The notes: generated by a model not told the origin, from the letters alone. Counted from the first letter of the stretch, positions 11,861 to 24,600 are shown. The stretch: DNA of 64,000 bases from Polytrichum commune (GCA_950295325.1 OX485803.1:18910001-18974000), one strand, 5' to 3'. Numbers and translations: made by a program.

Positions 11861-14427
11861 CTGTGCGTCGTAGTCCGGGTGAATGCCTGGAGCCTACACG
11901 TTCTCGGTTGACAACACTTGACCAATCACAATGTTACCTTCTACCCAATGTAAATCTTCAACACATACTCTTTATTTAAATGGCACAAGGCCCAAGTATT
12001 AAGAAATACTCGACTCACTTGTGGACATTGCCCCAACCCCACAATAATTCAATGAGCCCCCAAGCTCCACCTCTACAGTTTGAGTAATGACTAACCTAGG
12101 CTAATTTCCTTTAACAACCACCAACCTAATGTGCATAACAGCTTGCACCTATTTAAATATCTATCCAATCTTGACCATCCCGGCCCATCACTTATTCTCA
12201 CTGGACACCCTAACAATCACCCTCTAATCTCCGATTAACTCCCTGTGTCCTCCTGGCAGCCTCCAAAGCCTGTCTCCACTCATTCCAGCTCCAACGCCCT
12301 ACCTTCTGTTCTACCGGGGTGGAATTCCAGTGAGTCTTGCTGCCTTCACCTTTGGCCGACTTGCTGGCCCGAACAAAGTTCTCCCCTAGTGGACAGCAGA
12401 AGCTGCACTTCCTGCCAGCTTGGTTGAAGGGCCTACAAGGCATTAAGGCTGCCCCTGCATTCTCTGTTCCTTAAAGAGGCCGAGCTCTGGTTGTGAAGAC
12501 ACCAGGCTCCCGAATCCTTTGAAGCCTTGAGTTGCTCTCCCCCTTCGATTCCTGATTCAGTACAACTGAATTCTGCACGACAGTCAAGTCCCAGATCCTT
12601 GCATCCGATTCCACCCCTTCCCTCCAATTCGGCCAGGATGATTCATCCAGAGCTCAGCAGTTTTGCACAGCTGCCGAGAGCGAGTTGGGTCATGCATCCC
12701 CTCGACTCCTTCCGCTGTCACTTCCTTTCACCTCCCCTCTCGCATTCGCTGGTGTGTCCTTCCCGAAGCTGAGTTCACCTTCGATGAAGGAATGCTGTGG
12801 TTCGAAGATCCCCTCTCCCCCTTACACGCCGATGGAGATGCAGGATTCCCCGGCTGTGAACAGAGACCTAACACCCACACCCTCTCTCTGGGAGGGAGTC
12901 CAACTCTGCCCGCTTCTCTGCCATCGCCCTCCGAAAACAGCAGCCGCACTCCTAAAACCCCAAAAGAGCACCGAGAGGTCCAGGGCCTTCCCCTTCCCTG
13001 GATCCGGTAGTTCGGCCTCATCCATTTGGGAGCCCAGCCCTAAAATGAACGCTTCTCTAACCTTGGATGGTCAATAATCTGGCCTAAGCAGCGCTTTTAG
13101 AGTTATCCCTAACCCCTTACTCTTAATAATCACCCACTAACTAATTCTACCATCACCCCAAGCACTAAATGCCCACTCTTAGTACTAAACTAAAACCACA
13201 ATCCAACCCAAGCCACACTCTTTTTATGCGTTTAAATATTTGAAGAACCTAAAGACCTGTGTGTAACTGAATTCAAAGGTCCAATAGTACATGTGAGCTT
13301 AGTTTTAGGCTCACACCCCACTCCAATTAAATTACAAGCCTAACTTTTAAATTCCCCACCATCAACAATTCAACTCCCCCACCCTACTCTATCACATCAA
13401 AACTAGCTCATACAATATAAGTTTTAACACTTCACTCTTTTTATTGTGTTTTGAGTATTCAATGCCCGTACCCAACCCATGGTTTCAATGATTTTACCAT
13501 TAGGAACAATTGTGGGCACTATTTTGGGCTCACAGCCCGGTACCTTTCCTCGTCTGTGTTAGGAATCTGGTGATTAGTGGTTATTCTCAGTCCTGGACAA
13601 CCCAAGTTTACCTGTTCTGCAGCCTTCACATATTTCCAGAGTCCCTCTTGGAGCAAAACCATCTTGACTTTGTAGACATTAGAATTTAATTTCTGGGACC
13701 TTGCAATTTCATAGCCTTGGAATGCTTTTCCTGCTTGATTCAAACTTCTTAGTAGTATAGAAGCTTCTGCAACTATTTCGCACCTTCCTCCAACTCATAT
13801 GCCTACAAGCATTCCTATGATTGCATATAAGGATTTATTTGAAATGGTGCTCTATGGCATCTGTTTGAAAGAACGAGAGAAACATATCTCATCAAAGCAA
13901 AATACATTTATACAAATTCCTACCCCTAAGTGGTTTCCCAGATTAAATGTCTAAGAGAGATGAGCGTTGAGCGGAGGCTTGAGGTCACAGTGTTCCCAAT
14001 ACATGGATGAACCCTTGAAGACTTGGCAAAGAATCTATATTATGTTGTCCAGTTAGCATTTTCGATTTCGGAAATGTCTATTCTTACAACAAGACTTCCG
14101 ACATAACCTATCGCAAAATTGCTGGCTCAAGCTATGAACTCAGAGCTCAAGTAGTGCTCAGAAACACATCGTTCAAACAATTGGAATAAACATCAGGATT
14201 GTCCGTCTCCCACCGCAAAAGTGAAATGCATGTAGATAAGATACGAATAAGAATAATCGACAAATTTCATTGACTGTACCCGACGTCAAGTCGGAGACCT
14301 ATTTTACATTTCGAAGGGGGGACGACAGACAAAAACCTCCGAATTCCAGCTCTAAATCTGCTCATAATCCTGCATTACTGACTACGTATTCCTGCATTCT
14401 CTTCACAAACAGAAATATATTTGTGAT
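11861..14427. other. Intergenic; includes an unexplained GC-rich island at about 12210-13080
   Basis: The sequence from about 12210 to 13080 is clearly more GC-rich than its surroundings and has overlapping open frames on both strands (up to 130 codons on +, 97 on -), none recognisable. It could be a dead gene or a captured gene fragment. The remainder is AT-rich and featureless; the last few hundred bases before 14428 probably hold the Lhcb3 3' UTR. Confidence 0.4.
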
Positions 14428-16405
14428 TTAGGATGAGGGAACGAAGTTGGTGGCGTATGCCCATGCGTTGTTGGCAACGGGGTTCTCGAGATGGTCCAAC
14501 AAGTTCTCGAGGGGGCCCTTGCCGGTGACGATGGCCTGGACGAAGAATCCGAACATGGAGAACATGGCAAGTCGGCCATTCTTGAGCTCCTTAACCTTCA
14601 ATTCGGCCAAGGTATCGGGATCGTCAGCCAAGCCCAAGGGGTCGAAGTACTTGCCTCCGGGGTAAAGGTCACCTCCCTCACCGACACCGGGGAGACCGTT
14701 AGTGCGGAATCCCTCTACCAAACCCATGAGCACCACCTGCACGGCCCATACGGCCAGAATGCTCTGGGCGTGGATCAGGTTAGGGTTTCCGAGGTAATCC
14801 AGACCTCCATCGCTGAAAATCTGAGCTCCAGCCTTAAACCACACTGGCTCCTTCAATGTCACACGGGAGTATTTCTGAAGAACCTCAGGAAGAACGCATC
14901 CGAGAGCTCCGAGCATGGCCCACCTGGCGTGGATCAACTGCATAACATACAGACAGATGTCACGAATGATTACCAAGAAGGCTTGATATTTAATCATGCA
15001 TGGAAGAATACCACATTCTGAGGTAGATTCTTTATTCACTTTAAGAAACTGGATCTCGCACTTATCCACCGATCCGGCCCTATTCAGATTACTTCCAACT
15101 CCACCGACCTTATCCTAACAATGATGCTGACAAACGACAAATATGGTGCACACAGGTGCAGGAGCTGATACACACAATGTATGCCATGAAGGTTTCTCCT
15201 TTTCCTCAACATGGAAGAAAAGATTCTACGGTGGATAAGATTCTCTCCGTATTGGATATACCTCTCCCCCTGCGTTGCATCTCTGTTCGGGAAACTGACC
15301 TCTATCGACCTTATCCTGACAATCAACCTCAGTATGGTGTGGCATATGACTGAGCCAGATGAGGGTAGGCCTAGTTTTCGCCGTAGCATGATGGGAAACA
15401 CTAAGTGAAACTCGAAACCTCCGTTGACAACGATTGAAAGCTCTACGAACCTTATCATTAAAACGAAACTGGCAGATAACAAATACGGTATGCATAGATG
15501 CAAAATTTGATGCTTAAAAGAATGCAAAACATAGGGTTCTTAGTTCATCGTATTTACCTCCAAGGCCCTGTTGCGGGCGAAGGACTCGGGGTCGGCGGAG
15601 AGACCTGCAGTGTCCCATCCGTAGTCTCCGGGGAACTCACCCTGAAGGTATGAGGGGGTGTTGGCAGAGAAAGGTCCCAAGAACTTGGGTCTGTCTGGGC
15701 CATAGTAGTAGTCGCCGCTCTGCACTCATCATCATATCCCACAACCACGAATTAATAAGACCAACCTCAGACAATTTTGTTCAAGCCAACCTGCTCCGCA
15801 CACAAGCTATACAGTATTAATGGCCATAACTTAACGTCCAGACTTGCAGATAACTCATACCCAGAAAAACTCCGCCACAACATTGCAGTAAAACGTTTCT
15901 CGAGACAGTCTTATTTTACTCCCATTGCCACAATTCAACGAACATGACCACAACGCAAATGCCCACACCCATATCCACAGCCTCTGCGAAACTACACACC
16001 AAATCGAGGATGCTCTTCATCGTCCCCCCAGGATTGAAGACTACAGAATGGGTTCCTCGGCCACGTTTTCGAATCGCACATGTAAATCACATACATACAG
16101 AGTCCCCTCCAGAGCACTCACTGAAACCCAAATGCAAATGTGGCCCCTAAATGTACACCTCACGTACATTTGCGGATAATGTAAATGTCCAACAAATGCC
16201 GTCTTCGGGTGCAATGAGCACCAGAAATCGATTGAATGTGAATTGAACAAGAAATAGAGAAATTGCAAAGTGAGGTGTTGTAAGTTACCATGGAGAGCTT
16301 AGCCTGGCAGGCCCCGACACGCTTCTGGAGGCCATTCTCCTTGGCGACAGCTCCAAAGAAGGCTGAGCGGCTGACGGCCGACGAAGCTGCAGTCATGGCT
16401 GCCAT
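14428..16405 (-). CDS. Lhcb3: Chlorophyll a/b-binding protein of LHCII, type III
   Basis: Light-harvesting antenna protein of photosystem II in the thylakoid membrane; type III sits in the medium-bound LHCII trimer. Exons on the minus strand are 16405-16289 (39 codons, plastid transit region [18 protein letters not shown]...), 15719-15558 (54 codons) and 14937-14428 (169 codons plus stop). The protein is 262 aa, close to the family norm, and junctions are phase 0. Helix and pigment-site motifs are intact: [18 protein letters not shown], the first-helix [25 protein letters not shown], and the third-helix [16 protein letters not shown]. Type III rather than I/II is indicated by [37 protein letters not shown], and a short N-terminus without the phospho-threonine region. 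The trimerisation motif is YYGPDR instead of the usual WYGPDR. I chose the downstream ATG at 16405 because it gives the standard transit peptide; an in-frame ATG 48 bp upstream also exists. Confidence 0.96.
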
Positions 16406-16560
16406 CCTATCTCGTCCTACAAAATTCGGAGGTGAAGAAGCAGGGTTGATCACGACGGATTGACAAGGGGACGAGCGGAGGAGTGTGAATTTCTAGGAGA
16501 GGCGCAGGCGAATTCGGAGGCCAAATCGGGAGATGGAGCTGGGTTGGGTAATCCTGTAGG

Positions 16561-16628
16561 CCAATGGTTGCTCACTCGCGCATGCGGGCAGCGGGCAGAT
16601 AAGGCGTCCACCGGGCTCCTGCCACGTG
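16561..16628 (-). promoter_or_regulatory. Lhcb3 upstream region with G-box, I-box and CCAAT motifs
   Basis: Within about 230 bp upstream of the Lhcb3 start there is a palindromic G-box CACGTG at 16623-16628, an I-box GATAAG at 16598-16603 and an inverted CCAAT box at 16561-16565. This combination is well known from light-regulated Lhcb and rbcS promoters. I see no clear TATA box. The regulatory role is inferred from motif type and position. Confidence 0.55.
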
Positions 16629-16751
16629 GTAGGAGGATAGAGAAAGTCCCTCCGAAAACCAACTCTGCTTATTTTGTTGTAACTTATTAACATAACAAGA
16701 GGTGAGTGTGGCATGCCCATTTGGACCCACTGATATGAAAAATTCTAATAA

Positions 16752-17151
16752 CTTACTGCACTGATTTTCCCAATTAGTGAGGGAGGGCTAATAGTGCATA
16801 AGCGAAATTAGTGAAGGTGATACTAAATATCTTTGCGCTATGAAATTAGTGCCACCAAAAGATCTAGGAAGAATCGGTTGTCCCAACATTATTCACTTAA
16901 AGCACCAACATTATTCACCTTGGCAATTCACTGACAAGCATGTGTTTGCTTATAATTTCTTTTAATCATTTTATAAGCACCTTAGAGCACAAACCAATTT
17001 TCTTGAAATGTATGGTAAATGAGCATGTATTGATGAATTTAGTATCATTCAATACAAATTCCAACCCTCACTGATTTTGAGACGTGGCAAAATAGTGCAT
17101 GTTTCGGGAATTAGTACCACACGCACTAATTGGGATAATCAATGTACTGTA
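16752..17151. repeat. Inverted-repeat element about 400 bp upstream of Lhcb3
   Basis: The left end (about ACTGCACTGATTTTCCCAAT, running into TAGTG) is matched by the reverse complement of the right end (ACAGTACATTGATTATCCCA, running into ATTAGTG). The interior repeats short pieces of the same words (ATAGTGCAT, GAATTAGT). It looks like a MITE; no certain target duplication is visible, so the exact borders are approximate. Confidence 0.5.
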
Positions 17152-17352
17152 TTCAAGGAAAATCACAAGATAAAATGAAGAGAATCTTTGCATACCTGAG
17201 GCATCATTTGGGTCGATACTCATCCCGATGCCGTATGGGAAATTCGAGTCGACTTCGGGCCTTTCTTATGGTACAAGAGGCCATAAGATTTTTAGGGTAT
17301 CAATCATCTCAGCTTCGGCCTTGTGTTCTTCTAGTGCAGGTAGCTGATGTAT

Positions 17353-17965
17353 CTTGTGATGAGCAAGTTACAGGAAAAGGGCACTTAATTCACAAACTTT
17401 CCCAAGCTGGATTCAAGGTTCAATGCAATTTTCTGTATGATCAGACACATTTCTTCTGCAGCTCAGAGAGTAATCCCCAAAATGCCACAAGGCAGATTTG
17501 TGTAGGCGACAGGCCGTGAAACCTTGAAGAGGTTTCAGAATTCTCCACAAAGACTTGACGCTTTGCAGTCTACATCCACAGGTATCCGTTGTTCGTGCAG
17601 TCGATCACATTCTTGAAGGCACATTGCAGTTGGAATTGCTTGAAATTCAGGTTGGTCAACTTGTGATGAGCAAGTTGCAGGAAAAGGGCACTTAATTCAC
17701 AAACTTTCCCAAGCTGGATTCAAGGTTCAATGCAATTCTCTGTATGATCAGACACATTTCTTCTGCAGCTCAGAGAGTAATCCCCAAAATGCCACAAGGC
17801 AGATTTGTGTAGGCGACAGGCCGTGAAACCTTGAAGAGGTTTCAGAATTCTCCATAAAGACTTGACGCTTTGCAGTCTACATCCACAGGTATCCGTTGTT
17901 CGTGCAGTCGATCACATCCTTGAAGGCGCATTGCAATTGGAATTGCTTGAATTTCAGGTCGGTCC
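17353..17965 (+). repeat. Tandem direct duplication, two units of 307 bp
   Basis: 17353-17659 and 17660-17965 are near-identical head-to-tail copies starting at CTTGTGATGAGCAAGTT, differing at only a handful of positions. A 125-codon open frame (17142-17519) runs into the first unit but matches nothing I know and is not maintained in the second. High identity means a recent duplication. Source unknown. Confidence 0.75.
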
Positions 17966-18042
17966 ACTGCGTTGCATCAGAAGACAAAGAATGGAAGTTG
18001 CACGCTTTCTGTGAAGGTTGAACAGAGAGAGGTAGAGTATTA

Positions 18043-18877
18043 GGGCCGCTTCACACTATGGCCGTCCAAGTCAAGAGGCCGTGGGATTGAGTGGCCAAAC
18101 TTTGTTGAGAGTCCAAAGAAATGAGCTGAAAATAGTCAATAACATATAGTAAGTGGAGCCTCTAGCCGGGCATAATGTGAAGCCTCCAAAGGCCAAGCCC
18201 AAAGTCCAAACCTTTGGCCATGAACTCCCACGGCCTCTCGACTTGGACGGCCATAGTGTGAAGCCTCCAAAGGCCGAGCCCAAAGTCCAAACCCAAAGGA
18301 GCATCCCACTTGATTCCTTGCTCAAAATAACCCCTCCAATCTAACGGCCAAGATCTTATCAATGATTGATTTTTTAATGAAAAAAGATCGACGGCCTCTC
18401 GACCATAGTTTGGGTTTCCATTCTTGTCCGACCCAAACTTTCTTCGAGAGTCCGTCGCCTTCTTCAAAAAGTAATCATTTTTAAATTGCGACGGCCTTTG
18501 GACTTTGGCCAAAGTGTGAAGGGTCAAGAGGCCAAACTCTTGGTTTCTTGCAATCTGATTGGTGGAGATCGACGGCCTCTCGACCTTCAGCCATAGTGTG
18601 AAGCGCCCCTAACAGCCAAGATGATGTCAATGATTGATTTTTTTGGAGAAATATAATTGACAACCTCTTGACCATAGTTTGGGTTTCCATTCCTGTCCGA
18701 CCCAAACTTCCTTCGAGAGTCCGTCGCCTTCTTCAAGAAGTAATCATTCTAAATTGCAACGGCCTTTGGACTTTGGCCTTAGTGTGAAGGGTCAAGAGAC
18801 CGAACTCTTGGTTTCTTGCAATATGATTGGTGGAAATCGATGGCCTCTCGACCTTCGGCCATAGTGTGAAGCGCCCC
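18043..18877. mobile_element. Tourist-like element with an internal tandem duplication, 835 bp
   Basis: The left end GGGCCGCTTCAC and the reverse-complemented right end GGGGCGCTTCAC form TIRs that extend into CACTATGG, and TTA lies directly outside both (18040-18042 and 18878-18880). The segments at about 18340-18612 and 18613-18885 are tandem copies (period about 272 bp), each ending in GTGTGAAGCGCCCC. Further copies of the TIR word occur internally at about 18240-18260. A related, oppositely oriented copy lies at 42792-43102. No coding capacity. Confidence 0.75.
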
Positions 18878-19123
18878 TTAGAAACCCTCATGCCAAGGAA
18901 TGGCAGAAATTTACAGCCTTGCATAATTTACATCCCCTTAAAGTTGTGAACAATACAATAGAGCGATCTCGATAATGGTAATGCTAATCAATGATGACTC
19001 AATTGGTGTACGTGATTAATTATGCTTCCACTCAGTGCAACCCATTTCAATTCTGCAAGTGAAGACACAGCAAACAACTGAGATCCCACTGGTGAATGTC
19101 AATAATCCTCGAAATAAGTACAC

Positions 19124-19453
19124 TAAATAGTCCCATTAGTGTGGGTTGGAAATTAGTGTGGGCTACACCAATATTTTAGTGAAGGTGGAATCAATGTGGG
19201 TCCAAGACACCAAGTTCTCCCCTCCGTCTTCAAGAAAGAATTCCGACCAATACATCAAATATTAGCTATAGCACAAAAATAGCACAATATCAATTATTCA
19301 TTCACATTATTAATGTGGCCCATGCTAATTTTCCACTAGAAATTTAGCATGGTTTGAAAATTAATGTGGCCCACATTAATTCTCGTTATGAGAATTAGCA
19401 TGGCCTCTAGAAAAATGAATGTGGCCCACATTGTTAGGACTATTTAGTGAACC
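19124..19453. mobile_element. MITE-like inverted-repeat element, about 330 bp
   Basis: The left CACTAAATAGTCC and the reverse complement of the right end (GGACTATTTAGTG) are perfect 13-bp inverted repeats; looser matching (TGTGGG) continues inward. The interior is rich in GTGGCCCACATTAATT-type palindromes, which also recur around 33960-34230. I see no convincing target duplication. Confidence 0.6.
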
Positions 19454-19532
19454 TTCTAATAATCATGAATAGGTGGAAATGCTCTTCCAAATGTAATAAC
19501 CTAGGTTGGTAGTAGCTCCAACCCTATAATCG

Positions 19533-19705
19533 GGGAGAACTGGCAATTAATTACAAATGAATTGGTTGAGTTTGAGAAAGAACTGGTTGAAGTTGCAGAG
19601 TGCAAGAAAATTACTAATCATTTTAGAGGAATTTATAGAATATACCCCAATTTAATAAAGGAAAAGCGGAGGATGTCAACATGTAACCGGTTGGACTTGC
19701 AAACA
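19533..19705 (+). repeat. Dispersed 175-bp repeat, copy 1
   Basis: This segment (TTGAGTTTGAGAAA...GGTTGGACTTGCAAACACT) is repeated at about 54846-55025 with roughly 85-90% identity by eye. In the second copy the sequence stops at the start of a hAT-like element. It contains GGTTGA/GGTTGAAGTT direct repeats. A 117-codon frame running through it (19562-19915) is not conserved in copy 2, so it is not called as a gene. Confidence 0.65.
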
Positions 19706-19916
19706 CTAGGATCTCAACCGATTATGCCCAAAAATCTCCCTGGTCACTGCTCCAGCCTTAATAATGAACCAGGTCTCATTTTCACATATTTTGCCACAAA
19801 CAAGCCATTTGTGTTGGACAATACACGATTGAAGCGGACAGTGTGGAGCAAGCCCTCAAGTTGGCATGGCCACGACTTCCCAATATCAGCTTCTTGTAAG
19901 GCATTTGGGTCTTAAA

Positions 19917-20240
19917 TGGTTACTTTTTCCGCCTAGCTTACTTCTCCGAGAACATGAAACACATGATTAGTACGAGGTGGTAAGCATATCTAAGTCGAGG
20001 CCAAAGCAACTTTCCCAACAAGTTTTGAGCTCATATGAATATCTTATTTACCATCAAGCGAAGATTCTCATGCTCATTAGAAGTTCATTATAGGTCCTCC
20101 TCAATTATGTTGATTATTCACTTTTGAGTGTAAAATAATTATCATGTTTGGAGCATATAGTTCAATATTTTAAACATGTCTTTTTGAGATCCATTTTTGG
20201 AGCTTCACCTAACCACATGCCACTCAACACATGGGTGTCC
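19917..20240 (+). repeat. High-copy dispersed ~330-bp repeat, copy 1
   Basis: One of about nine copies in the window of a unit recognisable by TGAGCTCATATGAATATCT, AATTATGTTGA, CACATGTCTTTTTGGTGT-like words and CACCTAACCACATACCACTCAA. Other copies are near 27040-27215 (+), 30195-30510 (-), 32530-32890 (+), 34945-34985 (fragment), 41500-41830 (+), 42360-42560 (-), 44000-44210 (-) and 53498-53812 (+). No coding capacity, and the class is unknown. Confidence 0.75.
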
Positions 20241-21666
20241 AATGCCAAATACATTCAAGAGCCAAGGAAAACGCGCCCACTTCAAGGGGTGGCGGGGCCC
20301 CTCCAACGCGTCACACTGCCACACAAGAACATAGAGCCAAGTAACAAGATCCCAACAAGGACAACCCACCAAACCACTCAACCAAGGACCACTCCCACCC
20401 CACCTACCCAAGGACAACCCACCTAACCCCTTAGGCTAAGAAGGTTATATGGCCATGATCTTCTAGTTCCATGAAATCACGAGTTCATGGTTGCGGCATA
20501 AGATGCCCCGCACTCCCCATGACAAATCAAATTCCTCAATGATAGAGGCCTTCACCGGAGAGTCTCCCAATGTGTCTAAAAGCCTTTTTCCAGGAGACTT
20601 TGCCATAGATAATGCATTCGTCCTAAGTGATGTTCTTCACCTTGAGTTCATGCCACTGTTCTTGGTTGAAAACCTTGTCATTACATCCAATCCAAATAGT
20701 CCACATGACGATGCCCAGGAGAAGATGCCAAATTTTGAACCAAGGTTTGTATTTCTGCCGGATGTCATGTCTGAACATGCCGTTTTGCTAGTTGAAATTT
20801 ATGAAATGGGTGTTGCAGGGTGCCACTAAATTCAAAAAGGATTTGTAAAACCCACACCAAATCTACTAAGTTTGGATGCAGTCCCAAAACCTATGTTTGA
20901 GGGTCTCCTTGGTGAAGGGGAGGTAGTAGGCACATTGAGCAGAGAGATGTTAACCAAGATTTTGGTATGCCATTCATTGATCGTCATTGCCTGGTGCCAT
21001 ATGGATTAGATGAAGGCCACCTCCTTTCCAGCTCTTCATGTGTCCAATATACATGCCCACTTGAATTGGTACATGTCCACTCTGATGGTTCATACCAGGT
21101 ATCAGAATTTCAAGACCGAGAACAACTGCATTACAAAGTATGCACACTCTGCTGGATAATCGTGAAGTTTGACATTTACATTTGTTATTAATGAAGTGGG
21201 TAATACAAAACAAAATTGAAGATGAGAAGTAAGCAGATAACTTTTGAAAGTGAACATGGCTATCTGAACATATAAATAGCCAGAATAACAGTGAAGTGGT
21301 GAAGAAATACATGCATTCAAACCTCAGCTAGAATGAGGAATGCAAAGGAAGGAATATTGAGCCTGGTAACTGAAGAGAAGTTCTATTCAACAGTCACTTA
21401 TACCTTTACAAGATTCGAACGTGATACAATGAGGTCATTTGGTTTCAAGTAACCAAGTGTGAAGGAAATGTACAGGCACCCTGTGTAGAGCACATTAGTA
21501 AGAAACAGGTTCAGAAACCTTGTTTTGAACTGAGTGGTGCTAAGATGAAGGGGGTTCTCCCAATGAGACCAATATCCGCGAACCCTGTGTAAAAGATGAA
21601 AGAAATGATATCTGGTTGCTATTTGACACAGTGGAAACTCACAGGTGAGATGCCCTTTTTGCTTCC
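20241..21666. other. Intergenic and DCP2 3' flank
   Basis: A 112-codon frame at 20491-20829 (PRTPHDKSNSSMIEAFTGES) faintly resembles retrotransposon integrase regions but lacks a diagnostic motif. The part nearest 21667 is the likely 3' UTR of DCP2 (minus strand). No other gene seen. Confidence 0.35.
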
Positions 21667-24600
21667 CTAACTATCAAGCTGCTGAAGGATGAGCGCAAAG
21701 TCGAATCTAAAGTTGCGGAATGCCTTTCCAGGTGGCTCCTGGCCAACAGCTGCATTTGTAGATGGTTGGATCGTTGTTTCAGGCTCAGGTTGGGGTTGGG
21801 GTAGGGGTGGGGGTGAGGGGCAGGGGGCAGGGGGCAATACTGGTACTGGCATTGGTAGCAAAGGTGGAGTTTCAACAACCACCTGGGCTAGATTCCCTGA
21901 CCCACCTGAGGACATGTTCCTCACCTTCCAAACTGTAGCACCTGTAAGAAGGGGAAAATCAGACCTTCATTGATCAGATGGTTGTATAGGAGAAAAGAGA
22001 AGAGAACAGAGTTTCAAAAGACATTGATAAAACATCATTAGAAAGACTAATCCCTTCCAAGGTAGGCATACCCAAAACCACTGTATGTACCATTATCTTC
22101 CCAATTTGTGTGAGTATTGAAGCAGATGCAAAATTATTTAGAAGACATGCACTCTGAAGGTGTTAAGTGCTAAAGCCAGCGTCGATAAAAATTCATGCAA
22201 CTGGTTGAGTACCTGGAAGAGGAACTTCTCGCCTTTGCACATTCTGAGGCCGATTTCTTGCAATCCAAGCTTTTAATGGTCTGAACAGAAAAGCAAAAAG
22301 GTTCATACATATCAAGATTAATTGGATTAAAATAGGTAGAATTATCACAAGTCAAATTAGGATCGCACATCAAGTCCCATCCTGAAAGTTACCAAGTCCA
22401 CAATCCTGGCTATATTTTGATGAATGCATATGAAACTTTTCAACCCGAAAGAAGGCAAATTTATACATTCTCATCAGTCTGCATAGTGAAGCTTTCGTAA
22501 GAATGCAAGAAACTAAACTTTTAAATCACGACTTGCATATATAGAGCAATCAGCTTATTATGCACAGCATTTCAGCAAGCTGCAAAAACAAGACAGTCAT
22601 TTCTAGCAACCAGAATGGGAGCAGGCAAGTGCTGTACATACGTCACGAATGGAAAGACCATAAAGTACTTCAGTCCAGTAGGACCACGATGGTGAGATTG
22701 TGCTTCATTGCTTGCCATTGGTAGTTCCTCCACTCTGTGCCAGGCTATTTCCTGCACTTCAGAACATCGATTATCAACATCACTGAGACATCATTGTCAT
22801 CATATATCATATACTCTGCATCCTTAGAAAAAGGGCTCCATTGAAACTAAGTACCTAATGCAAGTCAATCAGAGAATCTCCAGAGGCATATGCAACAACC
22901 AAGGATAAGCCATGTACTTAAGTGAACCAAATATCAAAAATGACCAACAGACCGTGTCTACATTAATGAGACATACACTGATTTCTTTTTTTGTTAGAGG
23001 CGCAAACCGAGTATCATCTCTGACGCCTGGGATTATGTAGAGGCGCATACGTTGCTGGCCAATCAGAACTTCCAAATGATCATCCAGTCTTAACTTTGGG
23101 GCAATGTCAAATCCCGTCTCTTCCATCACCTGTAATGTAACATTGAAACACTTTTCATTTAGGTTTACAGATGTACAGACCTTACATTGTTGCATTTAAG
23201 GTAGAATATCATATGGTAAGCACTAACTTCCCAGTGCACATTGACCTTGTGACTGATGATCACACTCAATACAATAATCACTCAGAAGTGTGTGCCAGAA
23301 GATTGGGTCCACACAAACAATTCTAGCCAAATCTCAGAATGCAACCCATTGAGGGTGAGGAGGGTGTAGTAACAGGCAAAAAAAGATCCATACCTCCCGT
23401 ATAGCACAGTTGGAATCCTCTTCACCTTTGTTTTTCTTGCCTCGAGGAAAGCTCCAACTTGCACCAGCTTTCCAGCCCTTCACCAACAGACACTGCAACA
23501 GACAAGAAGCAACCTTGCCTTAATATTGACACTGATTCTTGTGCTGCTTGCACTGGTATATAAGAAGTCAACATGAACATGTGCCTTTAGTACTGGACCT
23601 AAATAGTTATGAACACCAGCTACAGATAGTAGCTGACTCCCCTGAATATCATACCTCAGGGGCACACAAAAAATTGGCCTCCAGGCTTTTTTACAATACT
23701 GCAACAGATAAGCAGAATACACCTAAAGAATGACGGCCACTTTCGTTACGCCCTGGTCAGTAATGTAGTTTTAACAATGCTCTGTCTAATACTTTGAGAT
23801 GTAATCCCTAGTGTACTTCAAAATCTTCAAGGAAAATAGAGAGGTGCTAGGACAGGAGGAGCATACCCTCTCAAGAGTTTCATCAAGAATAATGGCACCA
23901 GTCACAGGGACTCTGGTCTTGTACGTAGTGAAATCCTTATAAATGTCATCAATTTGTGTTATGTACGGTCTCAAGGCTGAACAGCTCTGAAACACTTAAC
24001 AGATTCATCAGGTTAAGGAAATCTACTAAATGACCAAGTGATCACAACGCAGGACAAAAAGCTTAGATACTTCGCATAAACGGTGAACAAATAATAGAAG
24101 GCCTTCTGATTGGATACTTAATGAAGTGAAATCTCGAAGTGACAAGGACTTCAAGGAGGGGTTCTGCTCCATTGTGTTGTCTTCATAGAACCAGTGTGCT
24201 TGCTCCACCGAAAACAAAATTCTCTCAAATGCTTGTAGCTCCTCCTCCGGCACGTTCAACACAAACCGGCTGAAATCAACACAATTGTTGCTCATCAGTT
24301 AATATTTGAGCAAAGATTCCACATCAACAGAAGAAAGGGCAATATTTCTGGTCATCTGGTCTGCCAGAAGCAATCAAAGAGATTTAGTCTGTCTCGAGTG
24401 AATTAGACTGACATAGGATCGTCTAATCATCCAGAATCACATTCTTTGTCTTTGCCTGTGTGCAGTGTTATGCAAACTCAAATGGATTGTCTTTGTGTTG
24501 TATATGCAGCTCTTTGTGGTGGACAGGCAAATTTAAAAATATATTTGTTTCACATACTCACTTGATATGCCTTCATACCAATAAAATGTACACTGCATGC

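Noticed and set aside
14491-15021. 176-codon plus-strand ORF over Lhcb3
   Set aside because: It is the antisense shadow of the highly constrained Lhcb3 last exon.
20491-20829. 112-codon ORF thought to be retrotransposon integrase-like
   Set aside because: Only a vague resemblance over about 25 residues; no integrase or RT motif could be placed.
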